Shown: positions 30,334 to 43,830 of the stretch, piece by piece
Numbering within the stretch: the first letter of the stretch is position 1
Layout of the letters: every line of letters starts with the position of its first letter
Assembly: GCF_007858475.1 (NCBI RefSeq)
Contig: NZ_VIGX01000003.1
Location: 62,001 to 126,000 of the forward strand
Reading direction: 5' to 3'
DNA: 64,000 bases
Source: Tsukamurella conjunctivitidis
GTDB lineage: Bacteria > Actinomycetota > Actinomycetes > Mycobacteriales > Mycobacteriaceae
Made by a program: the position numbers and the translations under genes
The notes under the pieces: model-generated
What the model saw: the letters and a program-made list of their open reading frames with translations, nothing else
What the model was told of the DNA's origin: nothing
Databases searched by the model: none

Positions 30334-31124
30334 TCAGCCGAGGGCCCGCTCGACCTCGTCCCGCACGGAGAGCGCCGCGGATCGCAGGGCCGCCGCATCC
30401 GGGCCGGCGCCGAGCACCTGGCGCGAGGAGTTGGGCAGGACCGTCGCGCCGGGGCCGAAGATGGCGGCCAGGTCCGCCGGGGTGGCGCCCTGCGCCCCGA
30501 GGCCGGGCGCCAGGATCGGCCCGTTCAACCCGCCCAGGTCGAGTCCGTGCTCGCGCGTGGCACCCACCACCAGGCCGACGGTGCCGGCGCCGTCGGCGTT
30601 GTCGGCCCGTGCGTCGTCGACGATGCGCTGGGCGACCCCGCCGGCCTGCACCTGTGCGCCCTCGGGGTTGGAGGTGCGGGCGAGGACGAAGACGCCGCGC
30701 CCGGCGGCGCGGGCGGCGTCGATCGCGGGCCGCAGGGACCCGTAGCCGAGGTACGGCGACAGGGTCACGGCGTCGGCGGCCAGCGGCGAGTCGCCGAGCC
30801 AGGCGCGCGCGTAGCCGGCCATCGTCGAGCCGATGTCGCCGCGCTTGGCGTCCGCGATCACCACGGCCCCCGCCTCCCGGCACGCGGCCATGACCTCCTC
30901 GAGGGCGAGCATCCCCGCAGCGCCGAACTGCTCGAAGAAGGCGACCTGCGGCTTGATGAAACCGACCTCGCCGGCGAACGCCTCGGCGCAGCGCAGGCCG
31001 AACTCCCGCACGCCGGCGGCGTCGTCGGACAGGCCCCACGCCGCGAGCAGCGGCGGGTGCGGGTCGATGCCCACCACCAGCCGCCCCCGCGTGGAGGCGG
31101 CGGTGGCGACACGCGCGGCGAAGG

Positions 31125-31128
<4 letters not shown>
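30334..31128 (-). CDS. pyrF: orotidine 5'-phosphate decarboxylase
   Basis: 264 residues of the long type 2 OMP decarboxylase family typical of actinobacteria. It makes UMP from OMP. Active-site residues lie in [14 protein letters not shown] (the Asp-Lys-Asp array), with the N-terminal [12 protein letters not shown] and the phosphate loop [11 protein letters not shown]. The GTG at 31128 overlaps the carB stop (GTGA). It is the last gene of the pyrimidine operon. Confidence 0.96.
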
Positions 31129-34453
<3,325 letters not shown>

Positions 34454-34454
<1 letters not shown>

Positions 34455-35578
34455 TACTTGTCTCCCATAACAGTCGCGAACTTGTCGAAGAGGTAGGCGG
34501 CGTCGTGCGGACCGGCCGCGGCCTCCGGGTGGTACTGGACGGAGAAGGCTCGGCCGCTCTGCAGCTCGACGCCCTCCACCACTCCGTCGTTGGCGCACAC
34601 GTGGCTGACGCGGCCGCGGCCGAACGGGGTGTCGAACTCGGCGCCGCGCTCGCCCTCGAGGGCGAAGCCGTGGTTCTGCGCGGTGATCGAGATCCGGCCG
34701 GTGGCGTCCTCCACGACCGGGATGTTGATGCCGCGGTGACCGAACTTCATCTTGTAGGTCTGCAGCCCGAACGCGCGGCCCAGGAGCTGGTTGCCCAGGC
34801 AGATGCCGAACAGCGGCAGGCCGGCGTCGAGGACGCCGCGCGTCAGCTCCACCTCGTGGTCCGCGGTCGCGGGGTCGCCGGGGCCGTTGGAGAGGAAGAA
34901 GCCGTCCGGGTTGAAGGAGCGCACCTCGTCGAGCGTGATGGTCGAGGGCACCACGTGCACCCGCATACCGCGCTCGGCGAACATCCGCGGGGTGTTGGTC
35001 TTGATGCCGAGATCCACCGCGACGACGGTGAAGCGCGCCTCACCCTCGGGCTCGATGGTGTAGGACTCGGTGGTCGAGACCTCGCCGATCAGGTTCTGGC
35101 CCTTCATCGACGGCTGCGCGCGCACCCGGTCGAGGAGCTCGGCGTCGGGGGCCAGCGCCTCGCCGGAGAAGATCCCGGCCCGCATGGAGCCGTTGTCCCG
35201 CAGCCGGCGCACCAGCGCGCGGGTGTCGATGCCGCCGATGCCGACGACGCCCTGGCCCACCAGCTCGCCCTCGAGGGTGCCTTCCGCGCGCCAGTTGCTC
35301 ACCCGGCGGGTGGGATTGCGCACCGCGTAACCGGCGACCCAGATCTTGTCGCCGCGGGACTCGTCGTCCTCGTCGTTCCAGCCCGTGTTGCCGATCTGCG
35401 GGGCCGTCGCCACCACGATCTGCCGCGCGTACGACGGGTCGGTGAGCGTCTCCTGGTATCCGGTCATCGCGGTGCAGAAGACCGCCTCGCCGAGGGTCTG
35501 CCCGACGGCGCCGAACTCGACCCCGCGGTGCACGGTTCCGTCCTCGAGAACCAGCAGTGCTTTGTTGTCGGCAGCCAT
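34454..35578 (-). CDS. carA: carbamoyl-phosphate synthase small (glutaminase) subunit
   Basis: 374 residues. The N-terminal CarA domain contains [20 protein letters not shown] followed by [12 protein letters not shown]. The class I glutamine amidotransferase domain (about 190-370) has the nucleophile in [11 protein letters not shown] and the His-Glu pair in SVQYHPEA. It releases ammonia from glutamine and channels it to CarB. The ATG at 35578 follows the PH-like gene directly: the stop at 35579 abuts the start. Confidence 0.97.
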
Positions 35579-36070
35579 CTAACTTTCCCTCACGTCCATC
35601 AGTTTTCGATACGTCGTCTTGTCGTCGGCGCGGAAGCCCGTGTCCACGACGGTGCCGGTGGGCAGCTCCCAGCGGAGCACCAGGAGGCCGTCGCCCGGCA
35701 TCACCTTGCCCGCGAGCTTGGAGGCGCGACGCACCTCCACCAGGTGCTCGTCCGCGATCCACATCGGGTTCCCGCGTCCGCGTTCCATCAGGTAGCCGTC
35801 GGCGTAGCGGCTCAGGTTCACGGTGGCCCGGTAACCCCAGTCCCCCACCGCGACCCGGTCCTGCCAGTGCGGCGCCACGGTGCTGCCGACGTAGACGCCG
35901 GAGACCGGGCCGAAGACCAGGTCGGTGAGCTGTTCCGGCGTGCTGGGGATCTCCCCCACCGACGCCGCCTGGCGCTGACCGCGGCGGCGCCAGCCGAGGG
36001 CCATCAGCGAGAACAGGCCCGCGAGCACCACGAGCACGAGGAGCAGCGTGGCGAAGTCGCTGACGCTCAC
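35579..36070 (-). CDS. PH-like single-pass membrane protein in the pyr operon (Rv1382-like)
   Basis: 163 residues. One N-terminal transmembrane helix (about 5-26, [20 protein letters not shown]) is followed by a cytoplasmic domain with [38 protein letters not shown] and [20 protein letters not shown], a beta-rich PH-like fold. M. tuberculosis has the equivalent (Rv1382) at the same place between pyrC and carA. Start GTG overlaps the pyrC stop (GTGA). The function is unknown; the conserved place suggests a link to the pyrimidine enzymes or only to shared expression. Confidence 0.82.
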   Translation of the reverse strand: MSVSDFATLLLVLVVLAGLFSLMALGWRRRGQRQAASVGEIPSTPEQLTDLVFGPVSGVYVGSTVAPHWQDRVAVGDWGYRATVNLSRYADGYLMERGRGNPMWIADEHLVEVRRASKLAGKVMPGDGLLVLRWELPTGTVVDTGFRADDKTTYRKLMDVRES

Positions 36071-37380
36071 GCCCGCACCTCGGTCCCCGGCTGCGCGGCC
36101 ACGCCGTCGCGGGCGGTCACCCGGCCGCGGAGCACGGTGAGCACGGGCTTGGCCCGGAAGCTCAGCTCGGCGAACGGGGTGTTGCGCGAGCGGCTCGCGA
36201 GCTCGTCCGCGCGCACCGTCCACCCCAGGTCGGGATCGACCAGCGTCAGGTTCGCCGGCTCGCCCACGCCGATCGGCCGGCCGTGGTCGTCCAGTCGGGC
36301 GATCTGCGCGGGCTTCTCGCTCATCACCCGGGCCACGTCGCGCCAACCGAGGTCGCCGGTCTCGACCGAGACCTGCGCGACGATCGCCAGCGCCGTCTCC
36401 AGCCCCAGCATGCCGGGGCGCGCCGCGGCGAACTCGCAGCACTTGTCCTGTTCCGCGTGCGGTGCATGGTCCGTGGCGACGCAGTCGATCACGCCGTCCC
36501 GCAGCGCCTTCCGCAGCGCGGCCACGTCGGAGGCCTCGCGCAGGGGCGGGTTGACCCGGTTCACGGCGTCGTAGGTCGCGAGGCGGGAGTCGTCGAGCAG
36601 CAGGTGGTGCGGCGTCACCTCGGCGGTGATCGCGATGCCCTGCCCCTTGGCCCAGGTCAGCAGTTCGACGGTGCCCGCGGTGGAGGCGTGGCAGATGTGC
36701 ACGCGCGCACCGGCGTCGCGGGCGAGCAGCGCGTCGCGGGCCACGATCGCCTCCTCGGCGGCGCGCGGCCAGCCGGTGAGGCCGAGGCGCGCGGCCTCGG
36801 GGCCCTCGTGCGCCACGGCGCCCCTGGTCAGGCGCGGTTCCTCGGCGTGCTGGGCGATGACCACGCCCAGGGAGGCCGCGTACTCCAGCGCGCGGCGCAT
36901 GAGCAGCGGATCGGAGACGCAGACGCCGTCGTCGGAGAAGATCCGCACGCGGCCCGGCCCGGCGGCCATCATGCCCATCTCCGCGAGCTTCTCGCCCTGC
37001 AGGCCGACCGTGACCGCGCCGACGGGGTGCACGTCGACGAGGCCGACCTCGCGGCCGCGGCGATGAACGTGGTCGGTGACCACGGCGGAGTCGGCGACCG
37101 GGCTCGTGTTGGCCATCGCGAAGACGGCGGTGTACCCGCCGAGCGCGGCGGCGGCGGAGCCGGATTCGATGGTCTCGGTGTCCTCGCGGCCGGGCTCGCG
37201 CAGGTGCGTGTGCAGGTCGACGAAGCCGGGCAGCAGGATCCTGCCGCCGCCGTCGATCACCTCGGCACCGTCGGCGGGCGCGAGGGACTCTCCGATGGCG
37301 GTGATCTCGCCGCCGGCGATCGCGACATCGACCGGATCGCCCTCGCCGTAGGGCCGGACATTGGTGAGCAGCAGGCTCAT
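36067..37380 (-). CDS. pyrC: dihydroorotase
   Basis: 437 residues, class I dihydroorotase of the amidohydrolase superfamily, closing carbamoyl aspartate to dihydroorotate. Metal ligands are in [19 protein letters not shown] with the nearby [15 protein letters not shown] and VATDHAPH with the catalytic Asp. The ATG at 37380 ([12 protein letters not shown]) is preferred over an upstream start because AGGAT with GGAGGATC precedes it. It lies 52 bases after pyrB, the largest gap within the operon. Confidence 0.96.
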   Translation of the reverse strand: MSLLLTNVRPYGEGDPVDVAIAGGEITAIGESLAPADGAEVIDGGGRILLPGFVDLHTHLREPGREDTETIESGSAAAALGGYTAVFAMANTSPVADSAVVTDHVHRRGREVGLVDVHPVGAVTVGLQGEKLAEMGMMAAGPGRVRIFSDDGVCVSDPLLMRRALEYAASLGVVIAQHAEEPRLTRGAVAHEGPEAARLGLTGWPRAAEEAIVARDALLARDAGARVHICHASTAGTVELLTWAKGQGIAITAEVTPHHLLLDDSRLATYDAVNRVNPPLREASDVAALRKALRDGVIDCVATDHAPHAEQDKCCEFAAARPGMLGLETALAIVAQVSVETGDLGWRDVARVMSEKPAQIARLDDHGRPIGVGEPANLTLVDPDLGWTVRADELASRSRNTPFAELSFRAKPVLTVLRGRVTARDGVAAQPGTEVRA

Positions 37381-37432
37381 TCGGAAGATCCTCCGTTCCG
37401 CGAGCAATGAATGGCACAGGGGCGAGCCGACG

Positions 37433-38389
37433 TCATTCCGTGCTCCCCTCAGTGGCGAGAAGGTGGAACAGGACCGCCATCCGCACGTGCACGCCGTTGT
37501 TGACCTGCTGCAGGATCGCGGCCTGCGCCGAGTCGGCGACCGAGTAGCCGATCTCCATGCCGCGCAGCATCGGTCCGGGGTGCAGCACTACCGCATGCTC
37601 GGGCAGCAGAGCCGCGCGCTGCGGGTTCAGCCCGAAACGGACCGAGTACTCGCGCTCGCTCGGGAAGAAGCCGCCGTTCATGCGCTCGGCCTGCACGCGC
37701 AGCATCATGACCGCGTCGGCGCCGGGCAGCTCGGCCTCGAGCGAGTCGGCGACCGTGACGGGCCAGGTCTCGACGCCCACCGGCAGCAGGGTGCGCGGTG
37801 CGACGAGGACGACCTCGGCGCCGAGCGTGGAGAGCAGCAGTGCGTTGGACCGGGCGACCCGGCTGTGCAGCACGTCGCCGACGACGACGATGCGCCGCCC
37901 CTCGATGCCGCCGAGCCGCTGCCGCAGGGTCAGCGCGTCGAGCAGCGCCTGGGTGGGGTGCTCGTGCATGCCGTCGCCCGCGTTGATGACGACGGGGGCC
38001 GGCAGTCCCCCGAGCGCGGCGGCGGAGTTGGTCCAGGCCGCGATCTGCTGCGCGGCACCGGATGCCGGGTGCCGGACGATGAGCGCGTCGGCGCCCGCGG
38101 CGTGCAGCGTGAGCGCGGTGTCGCGCAGCGACTCGCCCTTGGCGACGGAGCTGCCGGACGCGGAGACGTTGATCACGTCGGCGCTCATCCACTTGCCCGC
38201 CACTTCGAAGGAGACTCGGGTCCGGGTCGAGTTCTCGTAGAAGACCGTCATCACGGTGCGGCCGCGCAGCGTGGGCAGCTTCTTGACCTCGCGGCCGAGC
38301 AGCGCCTGCTGCAGCCGGTCCGCCTCGTCGAGGATCTCCTCGGCCTCGTCCCGGCTGAGGTCCGCGGCGGAGAGCAGGTGCTTGGTCAC
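37433..38389 (-). CDS. pyrB: aspartate carbamoyltransferase catalytic subunit
   Basis: 318 residues. It condenses carbamoyl phosphate with aspartate. The carbamoyl-phosphate loop is [13 protein letters not shown], the 80s-type loop contains [11 protein letters not shown], and [18 protein letters not shown] and LHPGPMLRG complete the active site. No pyrI regulatory subunit is present, as in other actinobacteria. The GTG at 38389 overlaps the pyrR stop (GTGA). Confidence 0.97.
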   Translation of the reverse strand: MTKHLLSAADLSRDEAEEILDEADRLQQALLGREVKKLPTLRGRTVMTVFYENSTRTRVSFEVAGKWMSADVINVSASGSSVAKGESLRDTALTLHAAGADALIVRHPASGAAQQIAAWTNSAAALGGLPAPVVINAGDGMHEHPTQALLDALTLRQRLGGIEGRRIVVVGDVLHSRVARSNALLLSTLGAEVVLVAPRTLLPVGVETWPVTVADSLEAELPGADAVMMLRVQAERMNGGFFPSEREYSVRFGLNPQRAALLPEHAVVLHPGPMLRGMEIGYSVADSAQAAILQQVNNGVHVRMAVLFHLLATEGSTE

Positions 38390-38973
38390 GGTTCCCCCTC
38401 CTCGGCGCCCGGCGCGGGCAGTTCGGAAATCACCACGGCGTCCTCGCCGTCCTTCTCCTGCAGCCGGACCTGCACGTCCTCCTGGCGGGAGGTGGGGATG
38501 TTCTTGCCCACGTAGTCGGCGCGGATCGGCAGCTGCCGGTGGCCCCGATCGACGAGGACCGCGAGCTGGACCGCGGCCGGGCGGCCGATGTCGCGCAGCG
38601 AGTCCAGCGCGGCGCGCACCGTCCGGCCCGAGAACAGCACGTCGTCGACGAGGATGACCAGCGCACCGTCGACACCCTGCGGCGGCACCGTGGTGCGCTC
38701 GAGGGGACGGTGCGGCTTGTGCCGCAGATCGTCGCGGTAGAGGGTGATGTCGAGGTGACCGACGGGCACCGCCACGCCGGAGAACTCCTCGATGTCGGCC
38801 GCCAGCCGGGCGGCGAGAACCGCACCGCGCGTAGGGATGCCGAAGATGACGACGCGGGGATGCGATTCATCACCCGCGGCCCTGGTGTCTAAGGCCGTCT
38901 TCTCGATGATCTGATGCGCGATCCGCGCCACCGTTCGGGTGACATCGGCCGCGGACATGAGTTCCCGAGCCAC
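38386..38973 (-). CDS. pyrR: PyrR bifunctional pyrimidine-operon regulator / uracil phosphoribosyltransferase
   Basis: 195 residues. The PRPP-binding signature is [19 protein letters not shown]; the N-terminal [19 protein letters not shown] and the flexible loop with ITLYRDDL match PyrR, as does [16 protein letters not shown]. PyrR binds pyr mRNA in a UMP-dependent way and has weak uracil phosphoribosyltransferase activity. The GTG at 38973 has AGGAGGT (38983-38977) 3 bases upstream; an ATG at 38958 is an alternative. Two matches to the PyrR RNA-binding loop lie directly upstream of that ribosome-binding site, indicating autogenous control of the whole operon at translation. Confidence 0.96.
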   Translation of the reverse strand: MARELMSAADVTRTVARIAHQIIEKTALDTRAAGDESHPRVVIFGIPTRGAVLAARLAADIEEFSGVAVPVGHLDITLYRDDLRHKPHRPLERTTVPPQGVDGALVILVDDVLFSGRTVRAALDSLRDIGRPAAVQLAVLVDRGHRQLPIRADYVGKNIPTSRQEDVQVRLQEKDGEDAVVISELPAPGAEEGEP

Positions 38974-38985
38974 GTGACCTCCTTC

Positions 38986-39025
38986 TCCGCCTCTCCGGAC
39001 GGCTCGCTCCGCCTCTCTGGACGGA
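38986..39025 (-). promoter_or_regulatory. two tandem PyrR-binding RNA loops in the pyrR leader
   Basis: On the minus strand, TCCGTCCAGAGAGGCGGA (39025-39008) and GCCGTCCGGAGAGGCGGA (39003-38986) repeat with a 22-base period and few differences. Both contain the core UCC(A/G)GAGAGGC of known PyrR-binding loops, closed by UCCG/CGGA or CCG/CGG stems. The second ends 2 bases before the pyrR ribosome-binding site, so PyrR-UMP binding would hide it. A TATGCT box with upstream TG (39059-39054) is the likely -10, placing the start near 39047. Confidence 0.75.
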
Positions 39026-39042
39026 CTGAAAAGGATGCCTTG

Positions 39043-41040
39043 ATGCGACACGAAGCATACCAGTACGTTCAGGTCATGGAATTGTCGACCAGGCAACGCA
39101 CGACGCTGTCCGCCATCGTCGACTCCTTCGCCCCGGGGGACGGGGTGGCGATCCCGTCCGCGAGCGACCTGCGGGCCGGGGACCTGGCCGTTTCCTATGC
39201 CGACCGCAGCCCGAGCGACAGTGACGGGGTCACCCTCGCGCAGTCGCTCTCGCTCTTCGACAACCGTGTGTTCTGCACCACCGTCCTGGGCACCCGGGGG
39301 CAGCGCTTCGCCGATCTGTCGGCCGCGGAACGCGAGCGGGTCCTGATCGACCTGTCCCGGTCGCGGTTCGTGCAGAAGCGGATGCTGTTCAAGCGCCTGC
39401 GCAACATCGCGCTGCTCGCCTACTACGCCGCGGGTGGGGCCGACGGCGAGCACGGCCCGGGCTCCGAGCTGATGGCCGCGATCGGCTACCCGCGGCAGGC
39501 GCCTATGAAGAAGCCGCGCGCCCGAGCGCTGCGGGCGCAGCGGCCCCTCTCCCCCGCGCGCTACGAGATCGACGCCGCGACGGCCTGCGACGTGGTGGTG
39601 GTCGGCTCGGGCGCGGGTGGCGCCGTCGCCGCCGCGGCGCTCGCCGAAGCGGGCCTCGACGTCCTGGTCCTCGAGCGCGGCGACTACGTCTCCCCGACGG
39701 AAGCGGGCGACTCGGACCTCGACAACCTCGCGCAGTTGTACGCGCCGGGCCCGTTCTGGACCGAGAACGCGCAGTCCTATCTCCTGACCTCGCGCTGCCT
39801 CGGCGGGGGCACGGCCCTGTCCCACGGCGGGTACTTCCTCCCTCCCGAGGAGGTGCGCGCCGATTGGGCGGCACGGGGCATCGAGACGGGCCCCTCGCTG
39901 GACGCGGCGCTCACGGAGGTGTGGCACCGCTCAGGGGTCTCCGACGGCGCCGGCACCCCCTCGGCGCGCGATGTGATCCTGGAGCAGGGCTGCCGCGCGC
40001 TCGACCTACCGGTGCACCCCGTGAGCCTGGCGGACGACGTCGAGCCCGACGGTCGCTGGGGGCCGTCGAGCCGGGTCGCGGCGAAGCAGGACGCGGGACG
40101 CACCTGGCTGCGCGACGCCGAGAAGAAGGGCGCGCGGATCGTCACCGGCGCGCAGGCCCGGTCGATCGAGACGCAGGGCGGCCGGGCGCGCACCGTGATC
40201 GCGCGCACCTCGGGCGGCTCCTGGCTCACGGTGCGGTGCAGCGCGGTCGTGGTGGCGGCGGGCGGCTTCGAGACCCCCGCGCTGCTCACCCGTTCCAGCA
40301 TCGGGGGCCAGCACGTCGGTAAGCACCTGCACCTGCACCCGACCGCGACCGCGGTGGGGCTGTTCGGGGAAACGGTCCGGCCATGGCTGGGCGCACCGTC
40401 GACCCGGTTCAGTGACGCGCACGCGAACCTCGACGGCAAGGGCTTCGGCGTGCGCTACGAGACCGCGCCGCTCACGCCCGCGCTGGCGGCGAGCTTCGTG
40501 CCCTGGCGCAACCCCGTCGAGCACCTCAACGTGATGCGGCAGTTCCCGCACCTGTCGATCGTGCGGGTGGTGCTGCGCGATCGGGGCGCCGGCGAGGTCG
40601 TGATGGACGCCTCCGGTGAGCCCTCCGTCCGGTACGACCTGGCGGAGGCCGACCGGACGCACCTACGGACCGGTGTGGACACGGCGGTCCGCATCCTCGA
40701 GGCGGCCGGGGCACGACGGATCTTCACCGGGCAGCAGCGCGGCGGCGACCACGTGCCCGGAGACCGGCCCGTCGAGCGTTTCCTCGAGCGCTCGCACGCG
40801 GCCGGGTACGGCGTCGGAGAGATCGCGCTCGGCGCGCAGGAGCCGATGAGCACCGCCCGGATGGCCTCCTCCGAGCGCCGCGGCGCGACGAACCCCGAGG
40901 GCACCCTGTGGGACGTGCCGAACGTGGTGATCGCCGACGCCTCGGCCCTGCCGACGGCGAGCGGCGTGCACCCCATCGGCGTCGTGCAGGCGCTGGCCCT
41001 GCGCAACGCCCGGGCGCTGGCCGCGCGTCTCCAGGGCTGA
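39043..41040 (+). CDS. GMC oxidoreductase (long-chain alcohol oxidase-like)
   Basis: 665 residues. An N-terminal helical region (about 10-140; [20 protein letters not shown]) resembles that of FAO-type long-chain-alcohol oxidases and gluconate-dehydrogenase subunit 3 proteins. The FAD-binding GMC domain begins [20 protein letters not shown], with [14 protein letters not shown]. The end carries [20 protein letters not shown] with the catalytic His. It probably oxidises a lipophilic alcohol. The ATG at 39043 has AAAAGGA 7 bases upstream; the ATG at 39076 (MELSTRQ) is a reasonable alternative. It is divergent from pyrR, and its 5' end overlaps the pyrR promoter. Confidence 0.88.
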   Translation: MRHEAYQYVQVMELSTRQRTTLSAIVDSFAPGDGVAIPSASDLRAGDLAVSYADRSPSDSDGVTLAQSLSLFDNRVFCTTVLGTRGQRFADLSAAERERVLIDLSRSRFVQKRMLFKRLRNIALLAYYAAGGADGEHGPGSELMAAIGYPRQAPMKKPRARALRAQRPLSPARYEIDAATACDVVVVGSGAGGAVAAAALAEAGLDVLVLERGDYVSPTEAGDSDLDNLAQLYAPGPFWTENAQSYLLTSRCLGGGTALSHGGYFLPPEEVRADWAARGIETGPSLDAALTEVWHRSGVSDGAGTPSARDVILEQGCRALDLPVHPVSLADDVEPDGRWGPSSRVAAKQDAGRTWLRDAEKKGARIVTGAQARSIETQGGRARTVIARTSGGSWLTVRCSAVVVAAGGFETPALLTRSSIGGQHVGKHLHLHPTATAVGLFGETVRPWLGAPSTRFSDAHANLDGKGFGVRYETAPLTPALAASFVPWRNPVEHLNVMRQFPHLSIVRVVLRDRGAGEVVMDASGEPSVRYDLAEADRTHLRTGVDTAVRILEAAGARRIFTGQQRGGDHVPGDRPVERFLERSHAAGYGVGEIALGAQEPMSTARMASSERRGATNPEGTLWDVPNVVIADASALPTASGVHPIGVVQALALRNARALAARLQG

Positions 41041-41043
41041 GCG

Positions 41044-41541
41044 CTACTCCGTACGGTCGGCGGGCTGCGCCGCAGCAGCGGCCCGGACCTGGGGCGCGAG
41101 GGTCGCGACCTTGCCGAGCACGCCGTTGAGGTACGTCGGGGACTCGTCGGTCGAGAGCTCCTTGGCGAGCTCGACCGCCTCATCGACCACGACGGCCGGC
41201 GGCACATCCACGGCGTTGAACAGCTCCCAGACGGCGATCCGCAGGATCGCGCGGTCCACGGCCGGGAGACGCGTGAGCGTCCAGCCGGCGAGGTGCGAGG
41301 AGATCACCGAATCGATCTGTGCGCCGTCCAGGCCGACGCCGGTGACCAGCGTGGCGGTGTACTCGGACACCGGGGCGACCGCCGCGTCGTCGGCGGCCAG
41401 CTGCCGCCGCTCCGCGAGCAGGCCGTCGAGGTCGGTGACGCCGCGCGCCTCCGCCTCGAACAGCAGATCGACGGCGCGCTTACGCGCCCGGTGTCGGGCG
41501 CCCGACTTCTTCGGGCGCCGGTTGTCAGACTGCTCGGGCAC
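41044..41541 (-). CDS. nusB: transcription antitermination factor NusB
   Basis: 165 residues. NusB binds boxA RNA with NusE to support rRNA transcription. The fold begins [20 protein letters not shown], an Arg-rich RNA-binding helix, and continues with [17 protein letters not shown] and [13 protein letters not shown]. The C-terminal Ala-rich tail is longer than in E. coli but normal for mycobacteria. The GTG at 41541 directly abuts the efp stop, giving the pepQ-efp-nusB order of M. tuberculosis. Confidence 0.95.
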   Translation of the reverse strand: MPEQSDNRRPKKSGARHRARKRAVDLLFEAEARGVTDLDGLLAERRQLAADDAAVAPVSEYTATLVTGVGLDGAQIDSVISSHLAGWTLTRLPAVDRAILRIAVWELFNAVDVPPAVVVDEAVELAKELSTDESPTYLNGVLGKVATLAPQVRAAAAAQPADRTE

Positions 41542-42105
41542 TTAGGAGTTCACGCGCCCCAGGTAGCTGCCGTCACGGGTGTCGACCTTGAGCTTGTCGC
41601 CGGTGTTGATGAACAGCGGGACGTTGATCTCGGCGCCGGTCTCCAGCGTCGCAGGCTTGGTGCCGCCGGTCGAGCGGTCGCCCTGCAGGCCCGGATCGGT
41701 GTGCTGGACCACGTACTCGGCCGAGATCGGCAGCTCGACGAAGAGCGCCTCACCCTCGTGCATCGAGACCTGGACCTGCATGTTCTCCAGGAGGAACTTC
41801 GCGCCGTCGCCGACCTTGGCCTCGTCGAGGTTGATCTGGTCGTAGGTCTCGCCGTCCATGAAGACGTAGTCCGTGCCGTCGTGGTACAGGTAGCTGAAGT
41901 CACGGCGGTCCACGGTGGCGACCTCGACCTTGACGCCGGCGTTGAAGGTCTTGTCGACCGTCTTACCGGAGACCACGTTCTTGAGCTTCGTGCGCACGAA
42001 GGCGGGCCCCTTGCCCGGCTTCACGTGCTGGAACTCGATGATCTGCCACAGCTGGCCCTCCTGGTTGAGGACCAGGCCGTTCTTGAAATCAGCAGTCGAT
42101 GCCAC
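41542..42105 (-). CDS. efp: translation elongation factor P
   Basis: 187 residues, the standard EF-P length with three beta-barrel domains. The N-terminal barrel has [20 protein letters not shown] followed by [14 protein letters not shown], where the loop reads PGKG as in most EF-P proteins; the C-terminal OB domain ends [16 protein letters not shown] relieves ribosome stalling at proline runs. The GTG at 42105 has AGGAGAA upstream and is 15 bases after pepQ. Confidence 0.97.
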   Translation of the reverse strand: MASTADFKNGLVLNQEGQLWQIIEFQHVKPGKGPAFVRTKLKNVVSGKTVDKTFNAGVKVEVATVDRRDFSYLYHDGTDYVFMDGETYDQINLDEAKVGDGAKFLLENMQVQVSMHEGEALFVELPISAEYVVQHTDPGLQGDRSTGGTKPATLETGAEINVPLFINTGDKLKVDTRDGSYLGRVNS

Positions 42106-42120
42106 GTTGTGTCGATTCTC

Positions 42121-43209
42121 CTAGAGTGCGATCAAGTCTTTGGTGGTGCGCGTCAGCAGTTCCGGCCCGTCCACACGGACCACGAGGGTGTCCTCGATGC
42201 GGACTCCACCACGCCCCGGGAGGTACACACCCGGTTCGACGGTGACCACAGCACCGTCGGACAGTGTACCGCTGCCCAGCTTGCCCAGCGTCGGGGCTTC
42301 GTGGATCTGCACGCCGACGCCGTGACCGAGCCCGTGCAGGAACTGCTCGCCGTACCCGGCGGCCTCGATCACCGAGCGGGCCGCACCGTCGATCGCGCGG
42401 ACATCGGCGCCGGGCACGAGGGCCTCCCGCCCGGCGGTCTGCGCGGCCCGGACCACGTCGTAGATCTCGCGCTGCCAGGCGGCCGGCTCACCGAGGACGA
42501 ACGTGCGGGTCTCGTCGGCGTGGTAGCCGCGGAACCGCGCTCCGAAGTCGATCTTCACGAAGTCACCGGCGGCCAGCACCGCGTCGGTGGGGCGATGGTG
42601 CGGGATCGCCGAGTTCGGCCCGGCGGCGACGATGGTCTCGAAGGCCACCGCCTCCGCACCGAACTCGTACATCAGGTTCTCCAGGCGGCGCGCGACCTGC
42701 GTCTCGGTCGCGCCGGGGCGGATCGCGCCCTCCTCCACGAGCGCGGCGAGCGCCTGGTCGCTGATCGCGCAGGCGCGGCGGAGCAGTTCGATCTCGCCGT
42801 CGTCCTTGACCTCGCGGAGCGTCTCGACCATCCGGGTCGTGGGCACGAGGACCGGGGCATCGTCACCGGAGAGCCGGGCGTGGTCCGCATAGCTCAGCGC
42901 CGTGGCCTCGAAGCCGACGGTGCCGTCCGCCTCCGCCAGGAGGGCCTTCGCGACATCGCGCTCGATGACCGCGCGCAGATCACCGGACTGCTCCGCGACC
43001 TGGGTGAGGTAGCGACCGTCGGTGGCGATGGCGTCGCCGTCCGGTTCGGCCGCGATGAGGACCGCGCCGTTGGAGCCGGTGAAGCCGGCCAGGTAGCGCA
43101 CGTTGTCGAGGTCGGTGACCAGGAGGGCGTCGAGGGCGGGCTCGTGACGCGCGAGGGCCGCGCGGAGCGCGTCCCGCCGGCGGGCGTGGTCGGTGGTCGT
43201 CTGCGGCAT
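42121..43209 (-). CDS. pepQ: Xaa-Pro dipeptidase (M24 family)
   Basis: 362 residues. The creatinase-like N-terminal domain (about 1-135) precedes a pita-bread metallopeptidase domain with all five ligands: the Asp pair in VKIDFGARFRGYHADETRTF, His in LHGLGHGVGV, Glu in TVEPGVYLPG and Glu in GVRIEDTLVV. It cleaves Xaa-Pro dipeptides. The ATG at 43209 follows TACCGT by 6 bases with no Shine-Dalgarno, pointing to a leaderless mRNA heading pepQ-efp-nusB. Confidence 0.94.
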   Translation of the reverse strand: MPQTTTDHARRRDALRAALARHEPALDALLVTDLDNVRYLAGFTGSNGAVLIAAEPDGDAIATDGRYLTQVAEQSGDLRAVIERDVAKALLAEADGTVGFEATALSYADHARLSGDDAPVLVPTTRMVETLREVKDDGEIELLRRACAISDQALAALVEEGAIRPGATETQVARRLENLMYEFGAEAVAFETIVAAGPNSAIPHHRPTDAVLAAGDFVKIDFGARFRGYHADETRTFVLGEPAAWQREIYDVVRAAQTAGREALVPGADVRAIDGAARSVIEAAGYGEQFLHGLGHGVGVQIHEAPTLGKLGSGTLSDGAVVTVEPGVYLPGRGGVRIEDTLVVRVDGPELLTRTTKDLIAL

Positions 43210-43215
43210 CCTGCC

Positions 43216-43221
43216 ACGGTA
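43216..43221 (-). promoter_or_regulatory. -10 box TACCGT of pepQ (leaderless type)
   Basis: TACCGT on the minus strand is followed by GGCAGG (6 bases) and the pepQ ATG at 43209. The spacing predicts that the RNA starts at the start codon. Confidence 0.4.
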
Positions 43222-43240
43222 TCGCGGCGCGGCCGAGGTG

Positions 43241-43777
43241 TCAGACGGTGGCGCGGGCGACGACCGTGACCTCGTCCGCGACCTGGAGCGTGCCCATCAT
43301 GAGGGAGAAGGGCTTGATCCCGAAGTCGCTCTGCCGGACCGGGACGGCAGTGGCCAGAACCGGAGCCGGCTCGGCCTCCTCGTAGGCGAGCACGAAGTCG
43401 CACGACCGGGTGGCGCCGCAGATCGTCAGGTCGCCGCGCACGCGGAAGCCGTTCTCCGAGGGCTCGATCGCGGTGGAGCGGTACTCGATCGTCGGATTCG
43501 CCTTGACCTTGAGGGAGCGGTGCGCGTTGGCGGTCGCCACTGCGCGTTCGGGTGCGCTGAGCGGAGTGAGTCCGCCCTCCCCCGAGACGACCTCCAGCGA
43601 CGCCGCGTCGACGGTGACCTCGAGGGAGACGGGCCGCTCGCCGTCGACCTCGACGCTGGCCCGCCACGCGGTCGGCGCGAGCACCAGCCGGTGGCCCAGC
43701 CTGGCGGACCGTCCGGCCACACCGGTGTGCACCTCCAGCACGCCGCTGGACTGATCGATGGTCGTGGTCTCACTCAC
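43241..43777 (-). CDS. YceI-family protein (lipocalin-like)
   Basis: 178 residues. The pattern of strands with SGVLEVHTGVAG at the start, VTVDAASLEVVSGEGG, PTIEYRSTAIEPSENGFRVR, GDLTICGATRSCDF and DFGIKPFSLMMGTLQVADEV at the end is that of YceI proteins, which bind isoprenoids or other amphipaths in a lipocalin-like barrel. No signal peptide is present, so it is cytoplasmic. The GTG at 43777 follows TACATT (43790-43785) by 7 bases, again the leaderless arrangement. It lies 31 bases upstream of pepQ on the same strand. Confidence 0.85.
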   Translation of the reverse strand: MSETTTIDQSSGVLEVHTGVAGRSARLGHRLVLAPTAWRASVEVDGERPVSLEVTVDAASLEVVSGEGGLTPLSAPERAVATANAHRSLKVKANPTIEYRSTAIEPSENGFRVRGDLTICGATRSCDFVLAYEEAEPAPVLATAVPVRQSDFGIKPFSLMMGTLQVADEVTVVARATV

Positions 43778-43784
43778 GCTCTCG

Positions 43785-43790
43785 AATGTA
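43785..43790 (-). promoter_or_regulatory. -10 box TACATT of the YceI gene (leaderless type)
   Basis: TACATT on the minus strand, then CGAGAGC (7 bases), then the GTG at 43777. No -35 match is evident. Confidence 0.4.
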
Positions 43791-43830
43791 CCGGCGTCGC
43801 ACCCGGCCGCGCGCGCCGTCACGCGCGCCG

